Shown here: one piece after another, positions 45,648 to 54,965 of the stretch | Position numbering within the stretch: position 1 is the first letter of the stretch | Layout of the letters: each line of letters begins with the position of its first letter | DNA from: Ignavibacteria bacterium | GTDB taxonomy: Bacteria; Bacteroidota; Ignavibacteria; Ignavibacteriales; Ignavibacteriaceae | Reading direction: 5' to 3' | Length of the DNA stretch: 64,000 nucleotides | Assembly (NCBI GenBank): GCA_030693705.1 | Contig: JAUYAB010000047.1 | Span: forward strand, 100,228-164,227 | Notes under the pieces: generated by a model | The model's input: the letters and a program-made list of their open reading frames with translations, nothing else | What the model was told of the DNA's origin: nothing | The model's database searches: none | Translations under genes and position numbers: made by a program

Positions 45648-46748
45648 ATGAATAAAAAACTACTTCTACTGTTTTTAACTTTACTGATTTTTCAACTTGA
45701 CCTTTCTGCGCAAGTTGAATACGAATCTTTTCTTGAAGGGGCAACGGTAAACGACATTACCACTGACGGAAGTTCGCTTTGGTTCTCAACATACGGACAG
45801 GGAATTTCCCAATATCTTCAAAAAGAAAAAAAATGGATCACTTACTCAACAAAAGATAATTCGTTAACGGAAGACCTGTTTTACTGCATCGCCGCGAGCA
45901 AAGATTATGTTTGGGCAGGCACAACAGACGGACTGATGACCTTCGATAGAAAACGGAAACTCTGGCGCAAAAGAAAATTTGGAGCCGGCGGAGAATATGG
46001 GAATTGGATACGCTCTCTTTATTACGATCAGAAAGAAAATATTTTGTGGATAGGTAGATTCATCAATCTTACCCGTTTTGATATTGATAAACAAAAGTAT
46101 GATGACTTTGATATTACAAACGGCAAAGATTCAAGAACCAACAATATAAAAATTATTCGCGCTGATGGGAACGAGTATATTTGGTTCGGAACAGAGGGGG
46201 GCGTATTTCGATATGATAAATCGCGGGTGCTGGAAGATAAATCGCAATTGATCTTTTACAACAACCAGCGGAATGCATTCCGCGGAGTCGGCGATGCAAT
46301 TTCTATTTCCGACATTCTGTTTGATAAAAATTATATCTGGTTCGGAACGGATGAATTTATTACGCGTGACAATCCGGAGTTTAATGTTGGCGGACTTTTC
46401 CGTTTTAACCGCAGAGCTTTGTGGGAACGGATTGAGAAGCGGAACGGTCTTCCTGCAAACGGAATTTTTGCTCTGGAAAGAACCGGCAGTTTAATTTGGG
46501 TGAGTTGTTATCAATTCGACAAGAAAAACAAAAAAGAATACGGAAGAGGTTTAGCGTTGTTCAACTCCGCAACGGGAAAAATTACGCGCGTCAATCCTGA
46601 TGATATGAATCTTTCTTCCAACACAATTCTTTCACTTTACTTCGATGGGGAATCAATGTGGATAGGAACGGAAACGGGATTAACAAAAGTGAAAGTCTCT
46701 AATCCACTGGCATTCTGGAGCGGGAAGAAAAAAAATAAAACAAAATAA
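45648..46748 (+). CDS. Secreted Reg_prop-type beta-propeller protein
   Basis: 366 aa with a signal peptide (MNKKLLLLFLTLLIFQLDLS). The remainder has repeats of the two-component-regulator propeller (Reg_prop) type, each with a W-[FA]-G-T/S core: LWFSTYGQGISQY, VWAGTTDGLMTFD, LWIGRFINLTRFD, IWFGTEGGVFRYD, IWFGTDEFI, IWVSCYQ and MWIGTETGLTKV. In hybrid two-component sensors such propellers sit in the periplasm and bind glycans. Here no membrane anchor or kinase follows, so it is a soluble periplasmic or exported propeller. It is convergent with a cargo protein gene. Ligand unknown. Confidence 0.85.
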   Translation: MNKKLLLLFLTLLIFQLDLSAQVEYESFLEGATVNDITTDGSSLWFSTYGQGISQYLQKEKKWITYSTKDNSLTEDLFYCIAASKDYVWAGTTDGLMTFDRKRKLWRKRKFGAGGEYGNWIRSLYYDQKENILWIGRFINLTRFDIDKQKYDDFDITNGKDSRTNNIKIIRADGNEYIWFGTEGGVFRYDKSRVLEDKSQLIFYNNQRNAFRGVGDAISISDILFDKNYIWFGTDEFITRDNPEFNVGGLFRFNRRALWERIEKRNGLPANGIFALERTGSLIWVSCYQFDKKNKKEYGRGLALFNSATGKITRVNPDDMNLSSNTILSLYFDGESMWIGTETGLTKVKVSNPLAFWSGKKKNKTK

Positions 46749-46772
46749 TCGAAAGTTTATTTTGCTTAGTGG

Positions 46773-46848
46773 AACTCAGTGTTCTCAGTGCCTTAGTGGT
46801 GAAAAAAGATTTACCACTGAGACACTAAGGACACAGAGAAACACTTAG
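46773..46848. repeat. Inverted repeat CTCAGTG..CTTAGTGGT between convergent genes
   Basis: AACTCAGTGTTCTCAGTGCC TTAGTGGT (46773-46800) pairs with ACCACTGAGACACTAAGGAC ACAGAG (46813-46838). It lies between convergent genes and may act as a shared 3' structure. The CTGAGACACTAAGGACACAG wording resembles a dispersed repeat found in many unrelated genomes. Confidence 0.75.
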
Positions 46849-46850
46849 AA

Positions 46851-48680
46851 TCACCTCAACAAGATCATTTTCTTTGTTTGCACAAAATCTCCTGCGCGGA
46901 GTTGGTAGAAATAGATTCCACTTGATAGTTGTTTTCCGCCAAAGGCGGAGTTGGTAGTTAGTTGTGTTTTGAAATTAACTTGATAAGTTCCTGCCGGTTG
47001 TTCTTCATTCACCAAAACAGCAACTTCATTTCCAAGGACATCATAAATCTTCAATGTTACAAAACTGCCTGCCGCCAATTGCCAACTGATTTTCGTCTCC
47101 GGGTTGAATGGGTTTGGATAGTTTTGTTCTAACTTGTATGCTACAGGAATTATGTCGTCTTGTTCTACTTTAGTGATATTAACTATTCCAAAAGTATCCG
47201 TAATTATTGCAGAATATGGTTGAAAATATGATTTATGGTAACCTCCGCCAATGTCTTCATTATCATTTGTCCCGCCATTAGTTGGCAAATTGTAATTGGC
47301 GCTGTATTTGTAAGAAATAATAAACGACTGAGGGAAAAGATCATAAATTGCAAAAGTTAAAACAGTATCAACCGAAAATATTTTATCTCCGGCAACCGCG
47401 TCTCCATTTATCCCGTCATCAAATAATTGAATAGACTTCACACTATCAGGAAGAAATTTCTCAATATTAAATTCTTTAGAAGGAACTCCCAAAATATGGA
47501 CTGTTTGAAACTTTGTTTCTGCAGGAGCATTTACAATTTTTGATCCGTTTGTGTTACAAGTAAATTTAACTTTTTGTTTGTAATGATATGGGCATGAAAA
47601 ACAATAATTATTAAATGATACAGTATTCAAATCAACAAAACCACTATCAAAATCATTTTGTGTAATAGCATGCCTTCTGTTTTCAATACTTTCCCATGTC
47701 CCTGGAGAATAGAAAAATTTGAATTCAATTACGTCATCAACTGCAACAATGTTTGGTATAACAACTCGGTAAATATCAGTATTATCAGAAGTAGGTGCCA
47801 TGATAGTTTGACTCCAACCATTAAAAGAGCCTCGAACCGAGACAGAATCTGCTTGTGGGTTAAATAATCCAGCCAATCTTTCTAATTCCATGTTAACGGA
47901 AAAAGTAACCTGTATAGTTTTTCTTGGAATGGTGATATCAAAATCTTCCCAATAAGCGGTAAAAATATTTACTCCATAAAAAGAAACGGTTAGTGTTCTA
48001 TTTGCTGTAGTTTCCCAGATATCATAGCCGCCGTGGTTATACAAAAACTTAAATTCGATGTACTGACTATCTTTGAAGCTATAAAAGTTTGCAGAGTAAA
48101 TTGAATCACCGTCAATATCCTTTAACTCGTAGTCATAACCGCTCCAACTATTAAAATCACCACGGACAAAGACTTTGTCTCCGGGAATAATTTTTCCACT
48201 CTTCAATGGCGCAATCATGTTGCAATTGAATGTAACGATACCCAACTGGGGTTGTGGAAAATCCGAATTAAATCCGACCGCATCTAAAAGGATAGCACCG
48301 TTATTATAATCATCTTGAGTGACAATATGTTTTCTAATTCCAACATTTTCCCAATTATTTGGTGAATGGAAGAAACTAAATCTGATTGTGTCTTGAACTG
48401 ATGCAGTAATTGAAACAGTTGTGTTGTAAATATCTGAGTTGGATAGTGAAGCCGTCATGTTGGTTTTTCCCCAAGCGTTAAAGTTTCCGCCGATGGAAAC
48501 AGTATCGGAAGCGGGATGAAAGTATCCAGCCAATCTTTCCAATTCCATATCAACCGAAAATGTTACAAGAATGGTGTTGGAGGTTTGGGTGGAGTGATTG
48601 GGAATCTCCTGAGCAGAGATTGAACTAAAACGAACAGTTAATACAGTCAAACACAAGTAAAGAAAAATGAACTTTTTCAT
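46851..48680 (-). CDS. Secreted protein with repeated E-set/CBM-like domains and type IX sorting tail
   Basis: 609 aa from ATG 48680 (GAGGG upstream; eight further residues are not needed), with a signal peptide (MKKFIFLYLCLTVLTVRFSS). Three similar domains begin VTFSVDMELERLAGYFHPAS, VTFNCNMIAPLKSGKIIPGD and VTFSVNMELERLAGLFNPQA. Each continues with SIGGNFNAWG-like (G-x-FN-x-W) turns known from CBM20/CBM48 starch-binding and E-set domains. A fourth beta domain (~375-510) contains LFDDGINGDAVAGDKIFS. The sorting domain starts near 520 (EQNYPNPFNPET). It probably binds polysaccharide; no catalytic domain is present. The tail carries the palindromic micro-element (SAFGGK). Confidence 0.85.
   Translation of the reverse strand: MKKFIFLYLCLTVLTVRFSSISAQEIPNHSTQTSNTILVTFSVDMELERLAGYFHPASDTVSIGGNFNAWGKTNMTASLSNSDIYNTTVSITASVQDTIRFSFFHSPNNWENVGIRKHIVTQDDYNNGAILLDAVGFNSDFPQPQLGIVTFNCNMIAPLKSGKIIPGDKVFVRGDFNSWSGYDYELKDIDGDSIYSANFYSFKDSQYIEFKFLYNHGGYDIWETTANRTLTVSFYGVNIFTAYWEDFDITIPRKTIQVTFSVNMELERLAGLFNPQADSVSVRGSFNGWSQTIMAPTSDNTDIYRVVIPNIVAVDDVIEFKFFYSPGTWESIENRRHAITQNDFDSGFVDLNTVSFNNYCFSCPYHYKQKVKFTCNTNGSKIVNAPAETKFQTVHILGVPSKEFNIEKFLPDSVKSIQLFDDGINGDAVAGDKIFSVDTVLTFAIYDLFPQSFIISYKYSANYNLPTNGGTNDNEDIGGGYHKSYFQPYSAIITDTFGIVNITKVEQDDIIPVAYKLEQNYPNPFNPETKISWQLAAGSFVTLKIYDVLGNEVAVLVNEEQPAGTYQVNFKTQLTTNSAFGGKQLSSGIYFYQLRAGDFVQTKKMILLR
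46935..46949. repeat. Palindromic micro-element inside a sorting tail
   Basis: Perfect TCCGCC-AAA-GGCGGA in the last strands of the sorting domain, read as TTN-SAFGGK-QLSSGIYF. The comparable tail at 14212-15999 reads TTN-H-QQLTSGVYF, so a net four codons are added, in frame. Confidence 0.75.
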
Positions 48681-48779
48681 TATGGATCCCTCTTTGTTGA
48701 TCAAATGTTTGAAATCTTTGGTTTAACTTAAAAAAAACGGAGCGAAATTCAAACTAATTTTTACCGGGAGGGTTGAAAA

Positions 48780-48858
48780 AATCTTAATCATAATCGTAAT
48801 CTTACTCATAATCATTTTGAGGTTGCCTGCCCAAAAGAGGATTACGATTAAGATTAAG
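48780..48858. repeat. Inverted repeat of AATC-rich arms
   Basis: AATCTTAATCATAATCGTAATC on the left and GATTACGATTAAGATTAAG on the right (48840-48858) are complementary with small offsets around a ~38-base loop. It lies in the 300-base gap between divergent genes that also holds the promoters; no gene is seen there. Confidence 0.6.
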
Positions 48859-48982
48859 TTTAAGAAGGAAATTCAGACGGGTGACGAGAATAATACCGGA
48901 CAAAAAGAGAAGCCCAAAGTAACTTTCCCTACAGAGATTTTCTCCTTATCTTTGCATCATTAAATCACAAGTAAAAGAATCT

Positions 48983-49972
48983 ATGGTTACTCTTTCAAAA
49001 TCCCGTTTACAGAAGATCAAAAAGAATTTTAAAGGAAAGAAAATTGCGGTCATCGGCGATATGATGCTTGACTGTTACTTTTGGGGCGAAGTGAAACGCA
49101 TTTCTCCCGAAGCTCCCGTTCCCGTTGTAGAAGTTGATAATGAATTTTACCGTTTTGGCGGCGCGGCAAACTGTGCACTTAATATCGCACGACTTGGCGG
49201 AAAACCAATTCCGGTTGGAATAATCGGCAAAGAAAATTACGGTTCAATTTTCCTTTCGCTGCTGGATGAATCCGGTATTGACGCTTCTGGAATTATTATT
49301 GACGAAACAAGACCAACAACGGCTAAGACGCGTGTTATTGCGGATAGTCAGCATGTGGTAAGAATCGATAAAGAAAGCAAAGAATATATTTCCAAAACAA
49401 CGCAGCAAAAAATTCTTACATTTCTGGAAGAACACATCTCATCTCTCGACGGAATTATTCTTCAGGATTACAACAAAGGAATTCTAACTCCGCAACTTAT
49501 ACAAAAAGTTATTTCACTTGCTAACAAAAACAATATTTTAATTACCGTCGACCCGAAGTTCCTGAATTTTTTCTCTTACAAAAATGTAACCGTCTTCAAA
49601 CCAAACAGAAAAGAAGCGGGAGACATTTTGGGAATGCAGATAAGAACTGATGCCGAAGTTACGACTGCGGGAAAAAAACTTCTTACAAAATTAAATGCGA
49701 AATATGTTCTGCTAACGCTTGGTGAAGCAGGCATCGCTGTTTTTGAAAAAGGAAAAGAATACCGCATGCCGACCAAAGCAAGAAAAGTCGCCGATGTTTC
49801 CGGCGCAGGCGATACGGTGATTTCAACGCTTACAATGGCGCTGGCTGCAGGTGCAAATATTTTAGAAGCTTCTTATCTTGCAAATTATGCAGGCGGATTG
49901 GTTTGTGAAGAAGTAGGGATTATTCCAATCGAACTGGAAAAATTATTCTCAACCGTAAGTGAAGAGTTGTAA
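48983..49972 (+). CDS. rfaE1: D-glycero-beta-D-manno-heptose-7-phosphate kinase
   Basis: 329 aa, PfkB/ribokinase family. Phosphorylates heptose 7-phosphate at C1 on the way to ADP-heptose for the LPS inner core. Visible: KKIAVIGDMMLDCYFWGEVK at the start, RISPEAPVPVVEV and the FGGAANCALNIARLGG substrate region, the LQDYNKGILTP block and the C-terminal PfkB signature DVSGAGDTVISTLTMALAAG with the GAGD anion hole and catalytic Asp. Stop and the next ATG share one base (TAATG). First gene of a five-gene, tightly overlapped envelope operon. Confidence 0.95.
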   Translation: MVTLSKSRLQKIKKNFKGKKIAVIGDMMLDCYFWGEVKRISPEAPVPVVEVDNEFYRFGGAANCALNIARLGGKPIPVGIIGKENYGSIFLSLLDESGIDASGIIIDETRPTTAKTRVIADSQHVVRIDKESKEYISKTTQQKILTFLEEHISSLDGIILQDYNKGILTPQLIQKVISLANKNNILITVDPKFLNFFSYKNVTVFKPNRKEAGDILGMQIRTDAEVTTAGKKLLTKLNAKYVLLTLGEAGIAVFEKGKEYRMPTKARKVADVSGAGDTVISTLTMALAAGANILEASYLANYAGGLVCEEVGIIPIELEKLFSTVSEEL

Positions 49973-50451
49973 TGAAACCTATCTACACACGCGCAGAAAT
50001 TTTAGCGATCCGCAAAAAATTAAAAGAAGAAAAGAAAAAAGTTGTTTTCACCAACGGTTGTTTTGATGTGCTTCACGCGGGGCATGTTGATTACCTGAAC
50101 AAAGCAAAAACCGCCGGAGATGTTTTGATCCTCGGTTTAAATTCAGACGCATCCGTTAAAAGAATAAAAGGAGCAAAGCGTCCGATCGTAAATGAAGAAG
50201 AACGCGCTTTCATTCTTTCAAACTTAAAAGCAGTAGATTACGTTACCTTGTTTGAAGAAGACACACCACAGGAAATAATCGGCGATTTGATTCCCGACAT
50301 TTTAATTAAAGGCGCAGACTGGGCGATCGATAAAATTGTTGGGCGCGATATTGTTGAAGCAAACGGCGGCGAGGTAAAAACGATTTCATTCGTTACAGAT
50401 CAATCGACAACCAACATTATCCAAACCATCATTGAACGATATGGAAAGTGA
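49972..50451 (+). CDS. rfaE2: Heptose 1-phosphate adenylyltransferase
   Basis: 159 aa, cytidylyltransferase-like nucleotidyltransferase. Catalyses ADP-heptose formation from heptose 1-phosphate and ATP. Motifs: VVFTNGCFDVLHAGHVDYLN with the HxGH signature, GLNSDASVKRIKGAKRPIVN and FVTDQSTTNIIQTI. In E. coli this and the kinase are fused as HldE; here they are separate but overlapping genes. The heptose bisphosphate phosphatase GmhB, needed between them, is not in the window. The stop overlaps the tamB GTG start by four bases (GTGA). Confidence 0.95.
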   Translation: MKPIYTRAEILAIRKKLKEEKKKVVFTNGCFDVLHAGHVDYLNKAKTAGDVLILGLNSDASVKRIKGAKRPIVNEEERAFILSNLKAVDYVTLFEEDTPQEIIGDLIPDILIKGADWAIDKIVGRDIVEANGGEVKTISFVTDQSTTNIIQTIIERYGK

Positions 50452-53400
50452 AGAATCCTTTACTTGATATTATCCCGAGGCGAAGCCGTTTTCATAAAAC
50501 GGTAAACGTCTTTGTCTTTTTTTTCGTCGGGATATTTGTTCTCCTTCTCATCGTTGGAGGAATTACACAAACCTCCACCTTCCGTAATTACCTTCGCGAA
50601 AAAGTTGTAGCATTAGTAAATGAAGAGATCAATGGAAAAATTGAAATTGGAAAAATTGACGGAACGATTTTTACTTCGCTGATCATTCGAGATGCAAAAC
50701 TTTTTTATTTGAAAGATACAATCGTAAACATTAAAAAAGTTGAAGTGAAGATTAGTCCGCTGCAAATATTTTTACAGAAAATATTTGTACGGAAAGTTTT
50801 GATCGAAGATGCGAAGATCGTTTTACTGCGGGACAGCGCGGGTGTGCTGAACCTATCCAAAGCTTTTCCTTCCACACCTCCGGATACTGCAAAAACAGAA
50901 TTCCCGTTTCTCATAAAAGTTTCTGAAGTATCGCTTTCGGGAATAAATTTATCTCTGCAAGATGAAGTGCTGAGGAACAGCACAAGCTATTATGCAAATC
51001 TAAATCTCAGCGATCTGCGAATAAAAAATCTTGGACTAACATTAAACGCCGAAGTAAACATCAATCACAACGAGTTCAAAGCGCATCTCGACGATTTTTA
51101 TTGCCAAACCAACATTACAAATTTCAACATAAAAAAAATTGCCGGCGATTTTCTTGTTAATGAAGAAGAACTTTCAGCATTGGGAGTTGAACTGCAAACA
51201 AACCGTTCAAAACTTTCTTTGCTTGCACAGTTGAAGGGATTTAATCTTTTCGTTCCGTTTGATGAAAGAACTTTTAAGAACGCCAAAGCAAATGCAAATC
51301 TGATAACGGAACCATTCAACTTTGATGATTTGACCGCGCTTGTTCCCACAGTTGATATGCTTGAGGGAGATATCGATGGAAGGATCAACGCGGAAGGGAC
51401 AATCCATAATCTACTTGTGCAAGAGCTGGATTTGAAATTTTTAGAGACCAATCTTAAATGCATTGGACGGCTGCAAAATTTAGATTCGCCTTCAAATCTT
51501 TTAATCGATGCGGCTATCACGAATTCAACTTTAAAATATGAAAATGTTTTATCGCTGATGCCCGGTTTGGATCTCCCGGAGTTTCAAAATCTTTCAACCC
51601 TTTCGGTTGATACGTTAACCTACAAAGGCGGAATTAAAAATTTTACTTCACGCATCTCTGCCGGTTTAAATGACGGAAGTTTAAATGGGAACGTCACCTT
51701 CGATTTTCGCAAAGCAGAGATGGAATATAAAGCGGATGTTAATTCTTCTAATCTGGACGTTCAGCCGTTTGCGCATATTCCGCTTATTCTAACTTCGAAT
51801 ATTACCGCACAAGGTTCCGGTACAAACGGAAAAACCTTGACCTCTGAAGTTACAGTTAACGCGGCTCATTCGAAGGTGTATCACAATTATTTAAATGAAT
51901 TTTCGTTTTCCGCCAGCATGAAAAACGGAATCCTTGATGCAAAGTGCACCGCGGCTATTGACTCGCAAAAAATAAATCTGTACGGAAATCTCGATATTCA
52001 AAATTCTGATGCGCCGGAGTATGAATGCTCGTTGGATGCACATCAACTTGATTTGGCAAGTCTGTTAAGCGATTCTGTCTTAACATCTTCATTCAATTTT
52101 ACTTTTAGTGCATCGGGAGAAGGTTTTGATCCAAATTCCATGATGGCGAAACTGAACGGACGGATTTATGATTCCCACTTCAAACAGAAAATAATAAATG
52201 AAGCATGGATCGTCTTTTCGATGGACACGAAAGACGAAAAAGAAAAAAACATTTCGCTTCACTCAACTTTTGCAGATGCAATGTTATCGGGAAATTTTCA
52301 ACTAACAAAGTTGATCCCGCAGCTTATTTATGAAAGCGACGGCATCTCAAGATCTTTCATCGAAAAAATTGATGCCTATTATCCGCTCGGGCTTAAAAAA
52401 GATTCTCTTCTTGCCAAAACAAAATTGTTCCGCAATACTCCGCGCAAAAAAGGTTTACAGCAAGAAGAACAAAATGAAGTATTTGATCTGAACTTTAATA
52501 TTGTGAGCAGGGACTTGTCGCTTCTTTCAATATTTGCAGATAATTTTCAAGTTGATGCCGAAGGGAAGTTGGAAGGGAAAATCAAATCCGATAATGCTTC
52601 ATTTTCACTTAACGCTATTGCTTCGTTTGAGTATTTAAAATTTGTTGTTGGAGAGAATGCATATATTGCTCAGAAGAGCACCGGTAACATAAAGTTAGAA
52701 CATCCGGTACATGATTTCCGGTTGCGCAATTTCAGCTCAAATATTTTCTTAATCTCCGAAAGAATTATTGCGGCTTCCGAACTAAAAAATATTTCAGTCG
52801 ATCTTTCCTTGCAGAATGATCAACTAAAAGCGAATGGAAATGTTTCAATTAACAACAACATGCAAGGTTCGGTTGTGTTCAAATCGAATTTGGATTTGCC
52901 GACTCTGCAAATAGATGTTGATACCCTTGTTTATCGGTACAATGAGTTCGCGCTGCAGAATAAAGAGGAGATGCAAATTGGGTTTGCGGATAAAATACTT
53001 TCGCTTAAAAACATTAACCTTTATCGCGGTGATGCAGAATTAAAAGTTGAAGGAACACTTGCGCTTGAAGGAAAACAAGATTTGTCAATTCAGGCTTCAA
53101 AGTTTAAGGGATACGATATCAGTTATAACCTGTTGGGAATGACGCCGGAAAACATTATTGATAACGATATCAGCGTTACTTCAAAAATTACCGGAACGTT
53201 TGAGAATCCCGTTATGGATTTAAATCTTAATGTTAATAACGTTACGTATAAGAAAAATAATTTTGGTTCGCTTAATGCCGTGTTCGGGTATAAAGATAAA
53301 TATCTGCAAACAAAAATTAAATTCGGTGAAGATGAAAAAGATAGTCTGCTTCCTAAATTATCAGTCGTCGGTTCTCTTCCAATGGATTTAGCTTTCGGTG

Positions 53401-54965
53401 CAGTTCCGCAGCGGTTTCCCGATAACAAGCCGCTTTCTCTTACTATCGATTCGAAAGACTTTAACCTTGCTGCTTTTGGCGATGCGCTTCCCTTTGTAAA
53501 TGAGCTTGGCGGAGTGCTCAATGCCGATATAAAAATCGGCGGAACGTACGCAAAACTTGATCCCGTTGGATTTTTAAAAATACAGGACGGCTCATTTAGA
53601 GTTGAAGCAAATAATTTAAAATATACCGGCGCGTTACAGCTTCATTTTGACGATCAAAGTTTGATTCTTGATCAGATGGTTGTGGCAAACAGCGGTAATG
53701 TAAAAAGCAAAGGAACCATGTATGGCTCCGGTAAAATGATCTTTAACGGATTAAAAATTGTTTCGAATGAAATTACTGTTAATGGAGATTTGACGATACT
53801 GTCCAACGATTCTAAATCCGTAAGTCCAAGTCTCTATGGAAATTTATTTGTTGGAACCGAAGGAGATATTGTTTTTAAAATGCAGAGTGAATATTCTTCG
53901 CTAAGCGCTCCTGTACTGATAAAAGAAGCGGATTTGATCTTTCCTCCATCGCAGGGAGGATTTTCTTCCAACGATGAAAAGTTTGTTTACAAATTTGTGG
54001 AGGAGACAAGTCACCTCACCCTTCGTCAACTGGAAATTGAACGGATCATAAATGCGAAGGTGGCGAAAAGTCTTAACAACGGCTCCGGTGAAGGATTTTT
54101 TTCTAAATTTGATTATGACATTCTTGTAAAAATTCAAAACGAAGCCACGGTAACTTTTATTTTAGCAAAAGAGGCAAACCAGAAACTAACTTCCGTGCTG
54201 AACGGAAATATACGGTATAAGCGCGAAAACGGCATACAGTATGTGCAGGGTGAACTTAAGTTGCTCGAAGGTTCAACGCTCGAATTCATTAGAACTTTTA
54301 CGGCAACCGGTTCGCTTAAATTTGAAAGTGAAGTAACAAATCCTTATTTAGATATTGTCGGTATGTATAAAAGTTATTATGTCTCGTCTGATTCAACTTC
54401 AGCGGGCGGAAAAGAAGAAGAAGTTGCCGTAAAAATAAAACTTGTTGGCGCATTAAAAGACCTTTCCAAAACCTTTGCACAATCCGAAACAAACATGGCG
54501 GTTTACCGTGGTTCATCAGCAATTGCTAATGATCAGGCAACTCCGGGATTGGATAAATCGGATGCCATCTGGTTTATCATCTCCGGGAAGTTTAAAAATG
54601 AAGTTACCTCTCAGGACAAAACTCGTGCGTCAGATATGTTTTCAGGAACAGCTACCTCATTTGCAGGATCGCTTGTTGGAGGTGCGCTAAATACGTATCT
54701 TGGCGATGTAGTGAAATCTCTGGAATTTCGTTCCAGCGGAAACACAACAAAGCTTAACTTAAGCGGCAGAATAAAAAAGTTTAAATATACCATCGGCGGA
54801 ACCACAAATATTTTCCAGGATCTTTCCGCGGCAAATATTCTTATTGAATATCCGTTAATAGAAAACTTTGTAATTCGCGTAGAGAGAAGATTATCGGAAA
54901 CGGAAAACACGTTTACAACAGAAATGATAAATGAATTAGGTCTTAAATATAAATTCGAGTTTTAA
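50448..54965 (+). CDS. tamB: TamB-like translocation/assembly protein
   Basis: 1505 aa with GTG start inside the rfaE2 stop (GTGA). One N-terminal membrane anchor (~19-41), then a very long repetitive beta-strand region of the AsmA/TamB lipid-groove type, and a C-terminal DUF490 domain (from ~1180; VKIKLVGALKDLSKTFAQSE, VKSLEFRSSGNTTKLNLSGR and INELGLKYKFEF at the end). TamB spans the periplasm and helps insert some outer-membrane proteins and move phospholipids. Length is in the usual range (1200-1600). It normally pairs with TamA, an Omp85 barrel; the only barrel protein in this operon is the fusion two genes downstream. Confidence 0.92.
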   Translation: MKNPLLDIIPRRSRFHKTVNVFVFFFVGIFVLLLIVGGITQTSTFRNYLREKVVALVNEEINGKIEIGKIDGTIFTSLIIRDAKLFYLKDTIVNIKKVEVKISPLQIFLQKIFVRKVLIEDAKIVLLRDSAGVLNLSKAFPSTPPDTAKTEFPFLIKVSEVSLSGINLSLQDEVLRNSTSYYANLNLSDLRIKNLGLTLNAEVNINHNEFKAHLDDFYCQTNITNFNIKKIAGDFLVNEEELSALGVELQTNRSKLSLLAQLKGFNLFVPFDERTFKNAKANANLITEPFNFDDLTALVPTVDMLEGDIDGRINAEGTIHNLLVQELDLKFLETNLKCIGRLQNLDSPSNLLIDAAITNSTLKYENVLSLMPGLDLPEFQNLSTLSVDTLTYKGGIKNFTSRISAGLNDGSLNGNVTFDFRKAEMEYKADVNSSNLDVQPFAHIPLILTSNITAQGSGTNGKTLTSEVTVNAAHSKVYHNYLNEFSFSASMKNGILDAKCTAAIDSQKINLYGNLDIQNSDAPEYECSLDAHQLDLASLLSDSVLTSSFNFTFSASGEGFDPNSMMAKLNGRIYDSHFKQKIINEAWIVFSMDTKDEKEKNISLHSTFADAMLSGNFQLTKLIPQLIYESDGISRSFIEKIDAYYPLGLKKDSLLAKTKLFRNTPRKKGLQQEEQNEVFDLNFNIVSRDLSLLSIFADNFQVDAEGKLEGKIKSDNASFSLNAIASFEYLKFVVGENAYIAQKSTGNIKLEHPVHDFRLRNFSSNIFLISERIIAASELKNISVDLSLQNDQLKANGNVSINNNMQGSVVFKSNLDLPTLQIDVDTLVYRYNEFALQNKEEMQIGFADKILSLKNINLYRGDAELKVEGTLALEGKQDLSIQASKFKGYDISYNLLGMTPENIIDNDISVTSKITGTFENPVMDLNLNVNNVTYKKNNFGSLNAVFGYKDKYLQTKIKFGEDEKDSLLPKLSVVGSLPMDLAFGAVPQRFPDNKPLSLTIDSKDFNLAAFGDALPFVNELGGVLNADIKIGGTYAKLDPVGFLKIQDGSFRVEANNLKYTGALQLHFDDQSLILDQMVVANSGNVKSKGTMYGSGKMIFNGLKIVSNEITVNGDLTILSNDSKSVSPSLYGNLFVGTEGDIVFKMQSEYSSLSAPVLIKEADLIFPPSQGGFSSNDEKFVYKFVEETSHLTLRQLEIERIINAKVAKSLNNGSGEGFFSKFDYDILVKIQNEATVTFILAKEANQKLTSVLNGNIRYKRENGIQYVQGELKLLEGSTLEFIRTFTATGSLKFESEVTNPYLDIVGMYKSYYVSSDSTSAGGKEEEVAVKIKLVGALKDLSKTFAQSETNMAVYRGSSAIANDQATPGLDKSDAIWFIISGKFKNEVTSQDKTRASDMFSGTATSFAGSLVGGALNTYLGDVVKSLEFRSSGNTTKLNLSGRIKKFKYTIGGTTNIFQDLSAANILIEYPLIENFVIRVERRLSETENTFTTEMINELGLKYKFEF

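Noticed and set aside
46773..46848. Insertion sequence ends
   Set aside because: The inverted arms enclose only 12 bases with no transposase; better described as a dispersed hairpin repeat.
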